Below are positions 25,575 through 34,595 of a stretch of DNA of 64,000 nucleotides, piece after piece. Source of the stretch: VRUE01 sp963702175. Lineage in GTDB: Bacteria; Actinomycetota; Thermoleophilia; Solirubrobacterales; 70-9. Position 1 is the stretch's first letter. Each line of letters begins with the position of its first letter. The notes under the pieces were generated by a model that saw only the letters and a list, made by a program, of their open reading frames with translations, did not search any database and was not told where the DNA came from. Location of the stretch: NCBI GenBank assembly GCA_963702175.1, contig OY969721.1, forward strand, positions 1,860,001 through 1,924,000, read 5' to 3'. A program made the translations under genes and the position numbers.

Positions 25575-27419
25575 GTGGAGGTTGTCGTAGACCAAGGCAA
25601 GGAGCAGCGCGGCAAGGGCCGCACCGGATCCCTGGAGAACCCGGAGACCTACGAGAACGTCCCCGGCAGCATCATCCCGATCCTCGAGCGCGAGTTCGAC
25701 GACTTCGACAACGAAGCCGAGGAGTTCCTCGCGGGCAAGATGCCCGAAGACGAGTTCATCGGCTTCCGCCTCAAGCAGGGCGTCTACGGCCAGCGCCAGG
25801 CCGACGTCCAGATGGTGCGGGTGAAGCTCCCCTTCGGCGGCGTCACCCCGGAGCAGATGGAGGTCTTCGCCAGCGTGGTCGAGAAATACGCGCCGCTCGA
25901 CAAGGGCCACATCACCACGCGGCAGAACATCCAGATCCACCACGTGCCGCTGCGCGACATGGAGCTGCTGCTGCGCGAGATCGCCGAGGTCGACCTCTCC
26001 TCGCGCGAGGGCTGCGGCAACACGGTCCGCAACGTCACCGGCGACCCCTGGGCCGGCGTTGCCCCCGACGAGGTCTTCGACCCGACGCCCTACGCCGGCG
26101 CCTACGTCCGCTACTTCGTCCGCCACCCGACGACGCAGCTGATGCCGCGCAAGATCAAGACCGCCTTCACCGGCTCCGACGAGGACCGGGCGATCACCGG
26201 CATCCACGACATCGCCTTTCTCTCCCGCGAAAAGGACGGGGTCAAGGGCTTCGAGGTCCGGGTCGGCGGCGGCACCTCGATCATGGCCCGCGTCGCACCC
26301 ACCCTTTACGAGTTCGTCGAGGCCGACAACGGCGACTACCTCAAGGTCTCCGAGGCGGCGCTGCGGATCTTCGACCGCCAGGAGTGGTTGCGCGTCAACC
26401 GCGCCCGCGCCCGGATCAAGGTCCTGGTCGACAAGATCGGCATCGACGCCTTCCGCGAGCTGGTCGACGAAGAGCTCGAAGGCGAGTGGGTCGAGGAGCG
26501 CGAGTTCGACGCGGAGCTGGTCGAGCGGTTGCGCTTCGACGAGGACGAGGAGGCGAACGCCCCGGATGCGCCCGCCGCGCCCGCATCGCCCAACGGCGAG
26601 CTCTCCGAGTTCGAGCGCTTCTGCGAGGCCAACGTGCAGGCGCAGCGCCAGGAGGGCTTCTCGGCGGTCGAGGTGAAGATCGACCGCGGTGACCTGACCC
26701 CGGAGCAGTTCCGCGGCCTGGCCACGATCATGCGTGAGTTCACCGGCGGCTACGCACGCAGCACCGTGCAGCAGAACCTGGTCCTGCGCTGGGTTCGCGA
26801 CGAGGCCCTGTTCGAGGTCTGGCAGCGGCTCGACGCGCTCGGCCTCAGCGAGGCCGGCGCCCGCGAGATCACCGACGTGGTCAGCTGCCCCGGCACCGAC
26901 AGCTGCAAGCTCGGGATCACCAGCTCGATGGGCCTCAACCGCGCCGTCAAGGAGCGGCTCGAGGCGATGGACGTCAAGGATGGGCTGACCCGCCAGATCC
27001 ACGTGAAGATGAGCGGCTGCCCCAACGGGTGCAGCCAGCACCACATCGCCAACATCGGCTTCTACGGCGCCTCGCTGAAGATCGGCGATCGCCAGATGCC
27101 CGCCTACATCCCGCACATCGGCGGCAAATACGAGGGCGGCGAGGTGATCTTCGGCACGCGGCTGAAGTCGCGCCTGCCCGCCAAGCGTGTCCCCGAAGCT
27201 GTCGAGCGCTGGGTGCGCCTCTACGAGGCCGAGCGCTCCGACGAGGCCGAGGAGTTCAATGCCTTCGCCGAGCGTGCCGGCGCCCCCCGTTTCGAAGAAG
27301 AGGTCAAGGACCTAACCCTCCCCGCGGAGTTCAGTCTGGAGACGATGCAGCAGTTCATCGACTGGCAGCGCTCCAGCCCTTACAAAGTGGAGAGGGGCGA
27401 GGGCGAGTGCGCGATATGA
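25575..27419 (+). CDS. Siroheme nitrite/sulfite reductase, ferredoxin type
   Basis: 614 residues, two tandem ferredoxin-like and siroheme/4Fe-4S modules. The first half ends with NVTGDPWAGVAPDE, where TVRN is the first substrate-site arginine; the cluster cysteines are SCPGTDSCKLG (C-x5-C) and SGCPNGC (C-x3-C) in the second half. It makes the six-electron reduction of sulfite to sulfide (or nitrite to ammonium). Genes for sulfate activation and APS reduction follow, which favours sulfite. A linker rich in Ala/Pro (about 335-350) separates the halves. GTG start at 25575; the stop overlaps cysH. Confidence 0.88.
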   Translation: MEVVVDQGKEQRGKGRTGSLENPETYENVPGSIIPILEREFDDFDNEAEEFLAGKMPEDEFIGFRLKQGVYGQRQADVQMVRVKLPFGGVTPEQMEVFASVVEKYAPLDKGHITTRQNIQIHHVPLRDMELLLREIAEVDLSSREGCGNTVRNVTGDPWAGVAPDEVFDPTPYAGAYVRYFVRHPTTQLMPRKIKTAFTGSDEDRAITGIHDIAFLSREKDGVKGFEVRVGGGTSIMARVAPTLYEFVEADNGDYLKVSEAALRIFDRQEWLRVNRARARIKVLVDKIGIDAFRELVDEELEGEWVEEREFDAELVERLRFDEDEEANAPDAPAAPASPNGELSEFERFCEANVQAQRQEGFSAVEVKIDRGDLTPEQFRGLATIMREFTGGYARSTVQQNLVLRWVRDEALFEVWQRLDALGLSEAGAREITDVVSCPGTDSCKLGITSSMGLNRAVKERLEAMDVKDGLTRQIHVKMSGCPNGCSQHHIANIGFYGASLKIGDRQMPAYIPHIGGKYEGGEVIFGTRLKSRLPAKRVPEAVERWVRLYEAERSDEAEEFNAFAERAGAPRFEEEVKDLTLPAEFSLETMQQFIDWQRSSPYKVERGEGECAI

Positions 27420-28114
27420 CCCCCGTAGCCGTCTCGCCGCTGATCGAGGATCCCGAGGCAATCGCCGCCGAGCTCGAGGGCCGCTCCGCCCCGGAGGCGA
27501 TCGAGTGGATGTTCGAGACCTTCGGCGAGCGCCACTACATCGCCTGCTCGTTCCAGAAAACGAGCTCGGTCACGGCGCACATGGCGACGCAGATCAACTC
27601 CGAGGCGCGCTTCTTCTACCTCGACACCGACGTGCTCTTCCCGGAGACCTACGAGACGCGCGACCGCCTTGCCGAGCATCTCGGCATCGAGTTCGACCGC
27701 TTCCACAACCTGACTCTCGAGGAGCAGGCCGCCGAGCATGGCGACGAGCTCTGGAAGAGCAATCCCGACGCCTGCTGCGGCTTGCGCAAGGTCGAGCCGA
27801 TGGGCCGTGCCCTTTCTTCCGTAGACTGCTGGCTCGCCGGCGTCCGCCGCGAGGACTCAGCCAGTCGCGCCAAAACCCCCAAGTTCGCCCGGGACAAGCG
27901 CTTCGAGCTGTGGAAGCTGAACCCCCTTGCGGACTGGTCCGAGCGCGACGTCTGGAACTACATCCGTGAGCACCGCCTCCCGTACAACCCCCTCCACGAT
28001 CAGGGCTACCCCTCGATCGGCTGCACCCACTGCACCAAGCCGGTCGCCGCGGGCGCTTCGCCGCGCGACGGCCGCTGGGTGGGCCTTGAAAAGACCGAGT
28101 GCGGGATCAACTAG
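27416..28114 (+). CDS. cysH: Adenylylsulfate (APS) reductase, iron-sulfur type
   Basis: 232 residues; ATG 27416 overlaps the reductase stop (ATGA). Cysteines Cys120-Cys121 (DACCGLRKVEPM) and Cys203/Cys206 (GCTHCTKP) bind a 4Fe-4S cluster, the mark of enzymes using APS instead of PAPS. The catalytic cysteine is in the C-terminal KTECGIN (Cys229), close to the ECGLH motif. It reduces activated sulfate to sulfite using thioredoxin. Together with Sat and the siroheme reductase it completes sulfate to sulfide. Confidence 0.92.
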   Translation: MTPVAVSPLIEDPEAIAAELEGRSAPEAIEWMFETFGERHYIACSFQKTSSVTAHMATQINSEARFFYLDTDVLFPETYETRDRLAEHLGIEFDRFHNLTLEEQAAEHGDELWKSNPDACCGLRKVEPMGRALSSVDCWLAGVRREDSASRAKTPKFARDKRFELWKLNPLADWSERDVWNYIREHRLPYNPLHDQGYPSIGCTHCTKPVAAGASPRDGRWVGLEKTECGIN

Positions 28115-28173
28115 CGGCGCCTGCCTGATTTCCTGACCCTTCCCTCCGACCCGATTGGTGAGAGAACTGCCTG

Positions 28174-29250
28174 ATGAGCGAGACGATGACTGAGCTTTCC
28201 CTGACCCTTTCCGAGCGCCACACTGCCGACTTCGAGATGATTGGCAACGGCGGCTTCGCGCCGCTGGCCGGCTTCCAGGGCTCGGCCGACTGGGAGCGCG
28301 TTTGCGCCGAGATGCGGACCGTGGCCGGCGAGTACTGGCCGATTCCGATCACCCTGGCGACCGACCTCGAGTGCGAGGTTGGCGACGTCGTCGCACTGTC
28401 GAGCGACGAAGGCAAGCCGCTGGGGCGGATCACCGTCGAGGAGATCTGGGAGCGCGACGCCAAGCGCGAGGCCGAGCAGGTCTACGGCACCACCGACGAG
28501 GCCCATCCCGGCGTCGCCGCGATCTATGAGGAGGGCAACCGGTGTATCGCCGGCCCAATCGAGGTCGACGCGCTGCCCGACCACGAGGAGGCCTTCATGC
28601 GGCGCTACAAAACGCCCGCCGAACACAAGGCCGACTTCGAGGCGCGCGGCTGGAAGAAGATCGTCGCCTTCCAGACCCGCAACCCGATCCACCGCGCCCA
28701 CGAGTACCTGACCAAGGCCGCGCTGGAGACCTGCGACGGCCTCTTCATCCATCCGCTGATCGGCAAGACCAAGGCCGGCGACATCCCCGCTGACGTGCGG
28801 ATGCGCTGCTACGAGGTGCTGATGGAGAAGTACTACCCGAACGACCGGGTCGTGCTCGGGGTGAAGCCGGCGAAGATGCACTACGCCGGCCCGCGTGAGG
28901 CCGTCCTGCACGCGATCGTCCGCCGCAACTACGGCGCCACCCACTTCATCGTCGGCCGCGACCACGCCGGTGCCGGCGACTACTACGGCACCTACGACGC
29001 GCAGAAGATCTTCGACGAGATCGACATCGACGAGCTCGGGATCGAGCCGCTGATGTTCGAGCACACCTTCTGGTGCAACGAGTGCGAGGGGCTCGCCTCC
29101 GGCAAGACCTGCCCGCATGACCAGGAGTCGCATCTGTTTCTCTCCGGGACCAAGGTCCGCGAGATGCTCGGCAACGGCGAAAGGCCGCCGCACGAGTTCT
29201 CACGCGACGAGGTCGCCGACATCCTGATCGACGCTTACAAGGAGGACTGA
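28174..29250 (+). CDS. sat: Sulfate adenylyltransferase (ATP sulfurylase)
   Basis: 358 residues of the homomeric ATP sulfurylase family. Nucleotide-site motifs are QTRNPIHRAHEYLTKAA and GRDHAGAGDYYG; KPAKMHYAGPREAV is the sulfate-adenylate loop. It makes APS and pyrophosphate from sulfate and ATP. A CNECEG...CPH segment (near residue 300) resembles the zinc site of bacterial/archaeal Sat. It stands 59 bases after cysH and 7 bases before cysC, so all are one operon. Confidence 0.93.
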   Translation: MSETMTELSLTLSERHTADFEMIGNGGFAPLAGFQGSADWERVCAEMRTVAGEYWPIPITLATDLECEVGDVVALSSDEGKPLGRITVEEIWERDAKREAEQVYGTTDEAHPGVAAIYEEGNRCIAGPIEVDALPDHEEAFMRRYKTPAEHKADFEARGWKKIVAFQTRNPIHRAHEYLTKAALETCDGLFIHPLIGKTKAGDIPADVRMRCYEVLMEKYYPNDRVVLGVKPAKMHYAGPREAVLHAIVRRNYGATHFIVGRDHAGAGDYYGTYDAQKIFDEIDIDELGIEPLMFEHTFWCNECEGLASGKTCPHDQESHLFLSGTKVREMLGNGERPPHEFSRDEVADILIDAYKED

Positions 29251-29257
29251 TACGAGC

Positions 29258-29812
29258 ATGGCTGGCGAGAAGGGCTTCACCCTCTGGTTCACCGGGCTTT
29301 CCGGTGCCGGCAAGACGACCATCTCCGGGCTGCTGGAGACCCAACTGCGCGAGCGTGGCTCGAAGCTGGAGATCCTCGATGGCGACATCGTGCGCGAAAA
29401 TCTCTCCAAGGGGCTTGGCTTCTCGAAGGAGGACCGCGACACGAACATCCGCCGGATCGCTTTCGTCGCCGACCTGCTCAGCCGCAACGGCGTGCCGGTG
29501 ATCACCGCGGCGATCTCTCCCTACGCGGAGATTCGCGACGAGGCGCACGAGTTGATGGGTGATCGCTTCATCGAGGTCTACGTCAAGGCCTCGGTCGACA
29601 CCTGCGCCGAGCGCGACGTCAAGGGCCTCTACGCGAAGGCCTTCGCGGGCGAGATCAAGGAATTCACCGGCGTGTCGGACCCATACGAGATTCCGGAGAA
29701 CCCGGCCTGGGTCTGCGACACCGAAAACGAGTCGCCTGAGGAGTCGGCGCAGAAGCTGCTCGAGTACCTCGAGTCGCGGGAGCTGATCCCGGCGGCTGCG
29801 GTTACTGCCTGA
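29258..29812 (+). CDS. cysC: Adenylylsulfate kinase
   Basis: 184 residues with Walker A GLSGAGKTT (about 13-21), the APS-binding LDGDIVRENLSKGLGFSKED and the lid KGLYAKAFAGEIKEFTG. It phosphorylates APS to PAPS. Since the neighbouring CysH carries the iron-sulfur cluster of APS-type reductases, PAPS is probably needed for sulfation or as a side route, not for reduction. It is the last gene of the sulfate operon. Confidence 0.92.
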   Translation: MAGEKGFTLWFTGLSGAGKTTISGLLETQLRERGSKLEILDGDIVRENLSKGLGFSKEDRDTNIRRIAFVADLLSRNGVPVITAAISPYAEIRDEAHELMGDRFIEVYVKASVDTCAERDVKGLYAKAFAGEIKEFTGVSDPYEIPENPAWVCDTENESPEESAQKLLEYLESRELIPAAAVTA

Positions 29813-29840
29813 TACAGAGCGGGAGGGACTACCCGCCCTC

Positions 29841-30648
29841 CTATGGCTTGCGAGGGACCTGCGGCTCGCCGAGGCTGTAGGTCTCGTAGGCGCCGAACTT
29901 CGCGAATGTCTTGTGGGTGGGGCCGTGGTAGTCGGAGGAGGCGGTGGGGATCAGGCTCAGCTCGGTGCAGAGCTCGAGCAGGTGAGCCGTCTGCTCTCTG
30001 CTGTGGGTGGGGTAAAAAGTCTCAACGCCGTCAGCGCCGAGGGAGCGGATCAGGTCGTCCACCTCGTCGGGCTCGTCGATATCCCAGTAGGGGTGGGCGA
30101 TCACGGCGACTCCCCCGGCGTCGTGGATTAGCTCGATCGCCTGTGCAGCCGTAGGCCAGCGGCGCGGCACAAAGGCCTTGGCGCCCGGCACCAGGTACTC
30201 CTCGAAGAAGGGCCCCAGGTCCCCTTCGGCGCCTGCGGCGCGGGCGATGTGGGGGCGGCCGATCGAGAGCGCGTCGCCGGCCTCGCGGACCGCGTCCTCC
30301 AAGTGCAGGTCGAAGCCCTCCCCCCGGAGCTTCTCGACAATTTCCCCGGCCCGCGTCACCCGCTCATGCTGTGCCCGCTCGCAGGCCGGCGCGATCTTCC
30401 CCAGATCCACCCAATAACCGCACACGTGCAGGTCTTCGGCGTACTCATGCACGCAGAGACATCTCAATCGCCGGCACCAGCTCAATCCCCAACCGCTTCG
30501 CCGCATCTTCCGCCTCAGCAACCCCAGCAATCGCATCGTGATCGGTCAGCGCCAGCGTGGTCACACCAGCTTCCCAGGCCTTCGCAACCACTTCGGCAGG
30601 CGCCAGCTGCCCGTCGGACACAGTCGAATGGCTCTGCAGCTCGATCAT
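29841..30648 (-). pseudogene. PHP-domain phosphoesterase with a frameshift
   Basis: The N-terminal part from ATG 30648 reads MIELQSHSTVSDGQLAPAEV, then LALTDHDAIAG and VPAIEMSLRA, and stops after about 67 residues. The rest of the domain continues in another frame from VHEYAEDLHVCGYW to IAHPYWDIDEPD and SSDYHGPTHK. The break is near 30450, where one extra base (or two missing) sits between ATG TCT and GTG CAT. PHP enzymes of this kind cut phosphate esters such as 3',5'-bisphosphates. A single-base sequencing error would also explain it; otherwise the gene is broken. Confidence 0.7.
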
Positions 30649-30705
30649 CAGACGGCAGCCTATTGCGGCTTCAGCTGGCGGGCAGTCGAGCCAGCACGTC
30701 GGTCT

Positions 30706-30800
30706 GGAGGGGGTGATGGATGTCCCGAACGGGCGGATACTCAAAGCGTCGGGCTAATTAGCCCGACGCTTGTCCGGGCGGGACATCCATCACCCCCTCC
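30706..30800 (+). repeat. Family 1 palindromic element, copy E
   Basis: 95 bases between two divergent genes. Arms 30706-30727 and 30779-30800 are perfect 22-base inverted repeats (left begins GGAGGGGGTGATGG). The central palindrome is perfect but reads GCGTCGGGC on its left side: compared with GTGCCGGGC, two positions changed and their partners changed to match. The asymmetric core segments are identical to copy A. Confidence 0.85.
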
Positions 30801-30831
30801 ACCGCCTTCCTCCTGAATAGACTGCGCCGCC

Positions 30832-32592
30832 GTGTTCGAGAAGGTGCTGATAGCCAACCGCGGCGAGATCGCGATCCGGGTCGCGCGCACCCTGAAGGAG
30901 ATGGGGATTGGGTCCGTTGCGGTCTATTCAGAGATCGATCGGGAGGCGCCGCATGTGCGCGAGGCCGATGAGGCCTTTTTGATCGGCCCGGCAGTGCCGG
31001 CCGAGAGCTACCTGAATATCCCGAAGATCATTGAGTCTGCGAAGCAGGCCGGGGCGGAGGCGATTCACCCGGGATATGGCTTCCTGGCTGAGAACGCGGA
31101 CTTCGCCAAGGCTTGCGCCGAGGCCGACATCGTCTTCATTGGCCCCCCGGCGGAGGCGATCGAAGCTATGGGTTCGAAGACGCGGGCGCGCGAGATCATG
31201 GCCGAGGCGGGAGTGCCGATTGTCCCGGGGGCGACTGAGCCGGCCGCGGACTTGGCGGCCGCGAAGAAGCAGGCCGAGGAGGCTGGCTACCCGGTCGCCT
31301 GCAAGGCCGCTGGCGGTGGCGGCGGCAAGGGCTTCCGGGTGGCGCTGAGCCCCGACGAGCTCGAGGAGGCCTTCGAGGGCGCTGCCCGCGAAGGGGAGAA
31401 GTTCTTCTCCGACGACCGCGTCTACGTCGAGCGCTACTTGGAGGATCCGCGGCACGTCGAGGTCCAGGTGTTGGCCGACTCGCACGGCAACGTGATCCAC
31501 CTCGGCGAGCGCGACTGCTCGATCCAGCGTCGTCACCAGAAGGTGATCGAGGAGGCGCCCGGCCCGCAGGTCGACGAGGAGATGCGCGAGCGGATCGGCA
31601 AGATCGCAACCGACGCGGCTGCCGCGGTCGGCTACCGCGGCGCCGGCACGGTTGAGGGGATGCAGGTCGGCGACGAGTACTTCTTCCTCGAGATGAACAC
31701 GCGGGTCCAGGTCGAGCACTGCGTGACCGAGATGGTCACCGGCGTCGACATCGTCCGTGAGCAGGTGCTCCTCGCCGCCGGCGAGGAGCTCTCGATTGCC
31801 CAGGATGAGGTCGAGCTGCGCGGCCACGCGATCGAGTGCCGGATCAACGCCGAGGCCGCCCACAAGAAGTTCGCCCCCGCGCCGGGCACAATCACCAGCT
31901 ACCGCGAGCCGGCTGGGCCCGGCGTACGGGTCGACTCCGGGGTCGAGGCGGGCTCCGAGGTGACCCCGATGTACGACCCGATGGTCGCCAAGCTGATTGC
32001 CTGGGACGTCGACCGTGAGCACGCGACGCGCCGGATGCTGCGGGCGCTGGGCGAGTACGAGGTCGGCGGACTGACCACGCTAATCCCCTTCCACAGCGCA
32101 ATCCTGGCCACCGAGCAGTGGGCCAAGGGTGAGACCTGCCGCGACCTGATGGAGGACCGCGACTGGCTCAAGGGGACGGCGCCCGAGGCCGCGCCCGCGC
32201 TTGCCGAGGGGGAGGGCCCCGCCGAGCTCATCGCCCGCGATTACAAGGTCGAGGTCTCCGGCAAGCTCTTTGACGTCAAGGTGATCGGCGAGGCTGCCGC
32301 GGGCGGCGCCGCCCCGGCGGCGAGCGGCAAGCGCCCACCCAAGCGCGAGCGCAAGTCCGGCGCCGCAGCCGCTGCCTCCAGTGAGTCACTCCCCTCACCC
32401 CTCCAGGGCACCATCCTCAAGGTCGCAGTAGAGCAGGGCGCCGAGGTAGCCGAGGGCGACCTCATCTGCGTGATCGAGGCGATGAAGATGGAGAACGAGA
32501 TAACCGCCCACAGATCAGGCAAAGTCAGCGAGTTGCCCATCTCTGAAGGCGCAGCAGTGTCCAGCGGCGACGTCCTCGCGGTAATCACATAG
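30832..32592 (+). CDS. Acyl-CoA carboxylase alpha chain: biotin carboxylase plus biotin carrier
   Basis: 586 residues. The biotin carboxylase part (about 1-450) starts MFEKVLIANRGEIAIRVART and has the ATP-grasp loop AAGGGGGKGFRV, the HxE-type segment HVEVQVLADSHG and EMNTRVQVEH. After an Ala/Lys-rich linker (about 480-520) comes the biotin carrier with the biotinylated Lys in VIEAMKMENEI. This one-chain layout is usual for actinobacterial acetyl/propionyl-CoA carboxylases. The partner carboxyltransferase beta gene is not in the window. GTG start at 30832. Confidence 0.92.
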   Translation: MFEKVLIANRGEIAIRVARTLKEMGIGSVAVYSEIDREAPHVREADEAFLIGPAVPAESYLNIPKIIESAKQAGAEAIHPGYGFLAENADFAKACAEADIVFIGPPAEAIEAMGSKTRAREIMAEAGVPIVPGATEPAADLAAAKKQAEEAGYPVACKAAGGGGGKGFRVALSPDELEEAFEGAAREGEKFFSDDRVYVERYLEDPRHVEVQVLADSHGNVIHLGERDCSIQRRHQKVIEEAPGPQVDEEMRERIGKIATDAAAAVGYRGAGTVEGMQVGDEYFFLEMNTRVQVEHCVTEMVTGVDIVREQVLLAAGEELSIAQDEVELRGHAIECRINAEAAHKKFAPAPGTITSYREPAGPGVRVDSGVEAGSEVTPMYDPMVAKLIAWDVDREHATRRMLRALGEYEVGGLTTLIPFHSAILATEQWAKGETCRDLMEDRDWLKGTAPEAAPALAEGEGPAELIARDYKVEVSGKLFDVKVIGEAAAGGAAPAASGKRPPKRERKSGAAAAASSESLPSPLQGTILKVAVEQGAEVAEGDLICVIEAMKMENEITAHRSGKVSELPISEGAAVSSGDVLAVIT

Positions 32593-32598
32593 GCATCT

Positions 32599-32690
32599 CC
32601 AGCGGGTGGCGCCGTAGGGGGGCCCACCCCCGAGGAAGCTTTAGCTACCGCAGGGGGTGGGGGGTCCCCTGCGGTGACAGGACCCGCTGG
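32599..32690 (+). repeat. Family 2 palindromic element, copy 1 (intergenic)
   Basis: 92 bases just after the carboxylase stop. Ends CCAGCGGGT and ACCCGCTGG pair over 9 bases; inside, CCGTAGGGG pairs with CCCCTGCGG (one G-T wobble) and CCCACCCCC with GGGGGTGGG, around a loop holding GAAGCTTTAGCTAC. The same element occurs at 61705-61796. A partial second right end (CGGTGACAGGACCCGC) is repeated at about 32704-32719. Confidence 0.8.
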
Positions 32691-32737
32691 TCGTTGGCTA
32701 TTCGGTGACAGGACCCGCCAGCCGCTACCCGCGCGTC

Positions 32738-34522
32738 CTACCTTTTTTCCTGCCGTTTTTCCCGTTCTTCCCGCTGTTTTTCGCGCCGTTCCTGCTTTTC
32801 CTGACGGATCTGCGCCTGGCGTTCCTTGCGCGTCAGCGGCACTTTCGGCCCGACTTCCTGGCATTCCCTGCCGATGCAGCTCTCGAGCCGCCGCATCTCG
32901 CGGTGGAGCAGGTTGCGAACCGGGAAGTAGTTGGGGATGCGGACGATGTTGTTGAGCTCGTTGGGGTCTTTGTTGATGTCGTAGAGCTCCTTCTCCCCGC
33001 TCGGCCAGGCGATGTACTTGAAGGGACCGAGGCGGATTCCCTCGTAGTCCTTCGGCGGCGCCAGGATCGAAGCGGTCGCGCCGGTGCCGCGGCGGGCGCT
33101 GGCAGGTGCGGGGGCTTCCGGCGGGGGAGTCGCGTTCGCTTCCACGTCGGAGGTCTCGACGAAGGACTCGAAGAGGATCGGGCGGCGGCTGCGCAGCTCC
33201 GAGTCGCGCAGGAAGGGGACCATCGAGCGGCCGTCGATGCTCTTGTCGGCTGTGACCCCGGCCAGCTCGAGAATGGTCGGCGCGACGTCGACGTTGGCGG
33301 TCAGCTCCCCGGTCGAGCTGTTGGGGCGGATGCCGGGGCCGCGGATCAGGAAGGGCACGTGCACGGCGGGCTCGTAGGCGAGGAACTTGCCGCCGGTCAG
33401 CCGGTGCTCGCCGAAGAAGAAGCCGTTGTCCGAGGTGAAAATGACGTAGGTGTTGCGGAGGCGCTGCAGGTAGCCGAGCGTGTCGATCACCAGCTTGACG
33501 CCGTCGTCGACCGCGCGCAGCGAGTCGAGCGACTTCTGGTAATAGACGCGGTAGGTGTGGATGTCCTGGAGCGAGAGGTAGGGCGCTTCTTTGATGAAGC
33601 TGGGCTTGTCGCTGACGTTCCCCTCGGCGAACCCTTCCGAGCGGCTGTGGGGGAAGGGTGCGCCCTTGAACCAGTCGTAGTGGCGGAGGGCCGGCTCGGG
33701 CCCCGCCGGGCGGCGGAAGTCGCCGTGCGGGGCGGTGTAGTCGAGCTGCAGGTAGAAGGGCTGTTCAGGTGAGGTGGCGAGCAGCTCCTGCGTTGCGATG
33801 TTGGTCAGCGTGTCGGTCTCGTAGTGGCAGGGCAGCCCGTTAAGCGGCGCGAAGGGGCAGCCGAGGTCGTCGCGGACGCCGTATTCGCGCGTTTCCCAGC
33901 TGCCCGAGTCGCCGTAGGGGCCCTCGAGCACGCCGTTGTTGTTGAGCGTGTAGCCATAGAAGTAGTGGTTGGTGTCGGCCTTGATCACGGTGTGCCAGGC
34001 GTTCCAGCCAGGCGGGACCGTTTTGCCGTCGTCGTACGGTTCGTCCCCGTAGCCGTTGAGGAACTTGCCGATGTGGACCGTGCGGTAGCCGGCGCCCTGC
34101 AGCCAGGTGGCGAGGTTGTGGGACATCGCCCCGCGGAAGGAGAAGCCGGTGTAGCCGGCGTTCGGCGGCACGTTGCCGCGCACGTTGTGATTGTGGGCGT
34201 AGCGCCCCGTCAGCATGCTCACCCGGGAGGGGCAGCAGAGGGGATAGGAGACGTAGTAGCGGTTGAAGGTCATCCCCCGCCGCCCGATCAGCTGCAGCGT
34301 GTTCGGCATCGCCTGGATCGTCGGGTTCTGGCGGAAGGTGTCGTAGAGCTGGTCGAGCGTCTGGTCGTCGGTCTGGATCACGACGAAGCTGGGCGGCTGT
34401 TCCGTCTGCGCCCGCGCCTGCGGCTGGAGGGCGAAGGCGAAGGCACAGAGCAGCGCCAGCAGCCCCGCCGCGAGCGGCAGGCGGATACGACGAGACACCC
34501 TGCTTTGTTCCAGTCGATACAT
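32738..34522 (-). CDS. Secreted sulfatase
   Basis: 594 residues. An N-terminal hydrophobic signal (LPLAAGLLALLCAFAFA, about 15-31) ends near AQA. The sulfatase signature follows: metal-binding aspartates in VIQTDDQT (Asp52, Asp53), then CCPSRVSMLTGRYAHN, where Cys96 in the C-x-P-S-R motif is converted to formylglycine. HGDFRRP and FTSDNGFFFGEHR supply further metal ligands. It hydrolyses sulfate esters (or possibly a phosphate/choline ester) outside the cytoplasmic membrane. The tail is a highly charged Arg/Lys/Glu/Gln run. No maturase gene is in the window. Beyond sulfur scavenging, the substrate is unknown. Confidence 0.85.
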   Translation of the reverse strand: MYRLEQSRVSRRIRLPLAAGLLALLCAFAFALQPQARAQTEQPPSFVVIQTDDQTLDQLYDTFRQNPTIQAMPNTLQLIGRRGMTFNRYYVSYPLCCPSRVSMLTGRYAHNHNVRGNVPPNAGYTGFSFRGAMSHNLATWLQGAGYRTVHIGKFLNGYGDEPYDDGKTVPPGWNAWHTVIKADTNHYFYGYTLNNNGVLEGPYGDSGSWETREYGVRDDLGCPFAPLNGLPCHYETDTLTNIATQELLATSPEQPFYLQLDYTAPHGDFRRPAGPEPALRHYDWFKGAPFPHSRSEGFAEGNVSDKPSFIKEAPYLSLQDIHTYRVYYQKSLDSLRAVDDGVKLVIDTLGYLQRLRNTYVIFTSDNGFFFGEHRLTGGKFLAYEPAVHVPFLIRGPGIRPNSSTGELTANVDVAPTILELAGVTADKSIDGRSMVPFLRDSELRSRRPILFESFVETSDVEANATPPPEAPAPASARRGTGATASILAPPKDYEGIRLGPFKYIAWPSGEKELYDINKDPNELNNIVRIPNYFPVRNLLHREMRRLESCIGRECQEVGPKVPLTRKERQAQIRQEKQERREKQREEREKRQEKR

Positions 34523-34595
34523 GCGTCGCTGTGGCGCGGGGACCTAGGTCGGAAACCGTCACCCGGCGGTGAAGTTGCGAAACGCTAGAGAAGGC

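Noticed and set aside
29813..29860. GC-rich inverted repeat between cysC and the PHP pseudogene as a terminator
   Set aside because: The arms match only in short blocks and there is no T-run on either strand.
32241..32864. A minus-strand 207-residue frame across the carboxylase end and family 2 copy 1
   Set aside because: It covers the real biotin-carrier domain on the opposite strand; only the family 2 stretch resembles DnaX, through the shared repeat.
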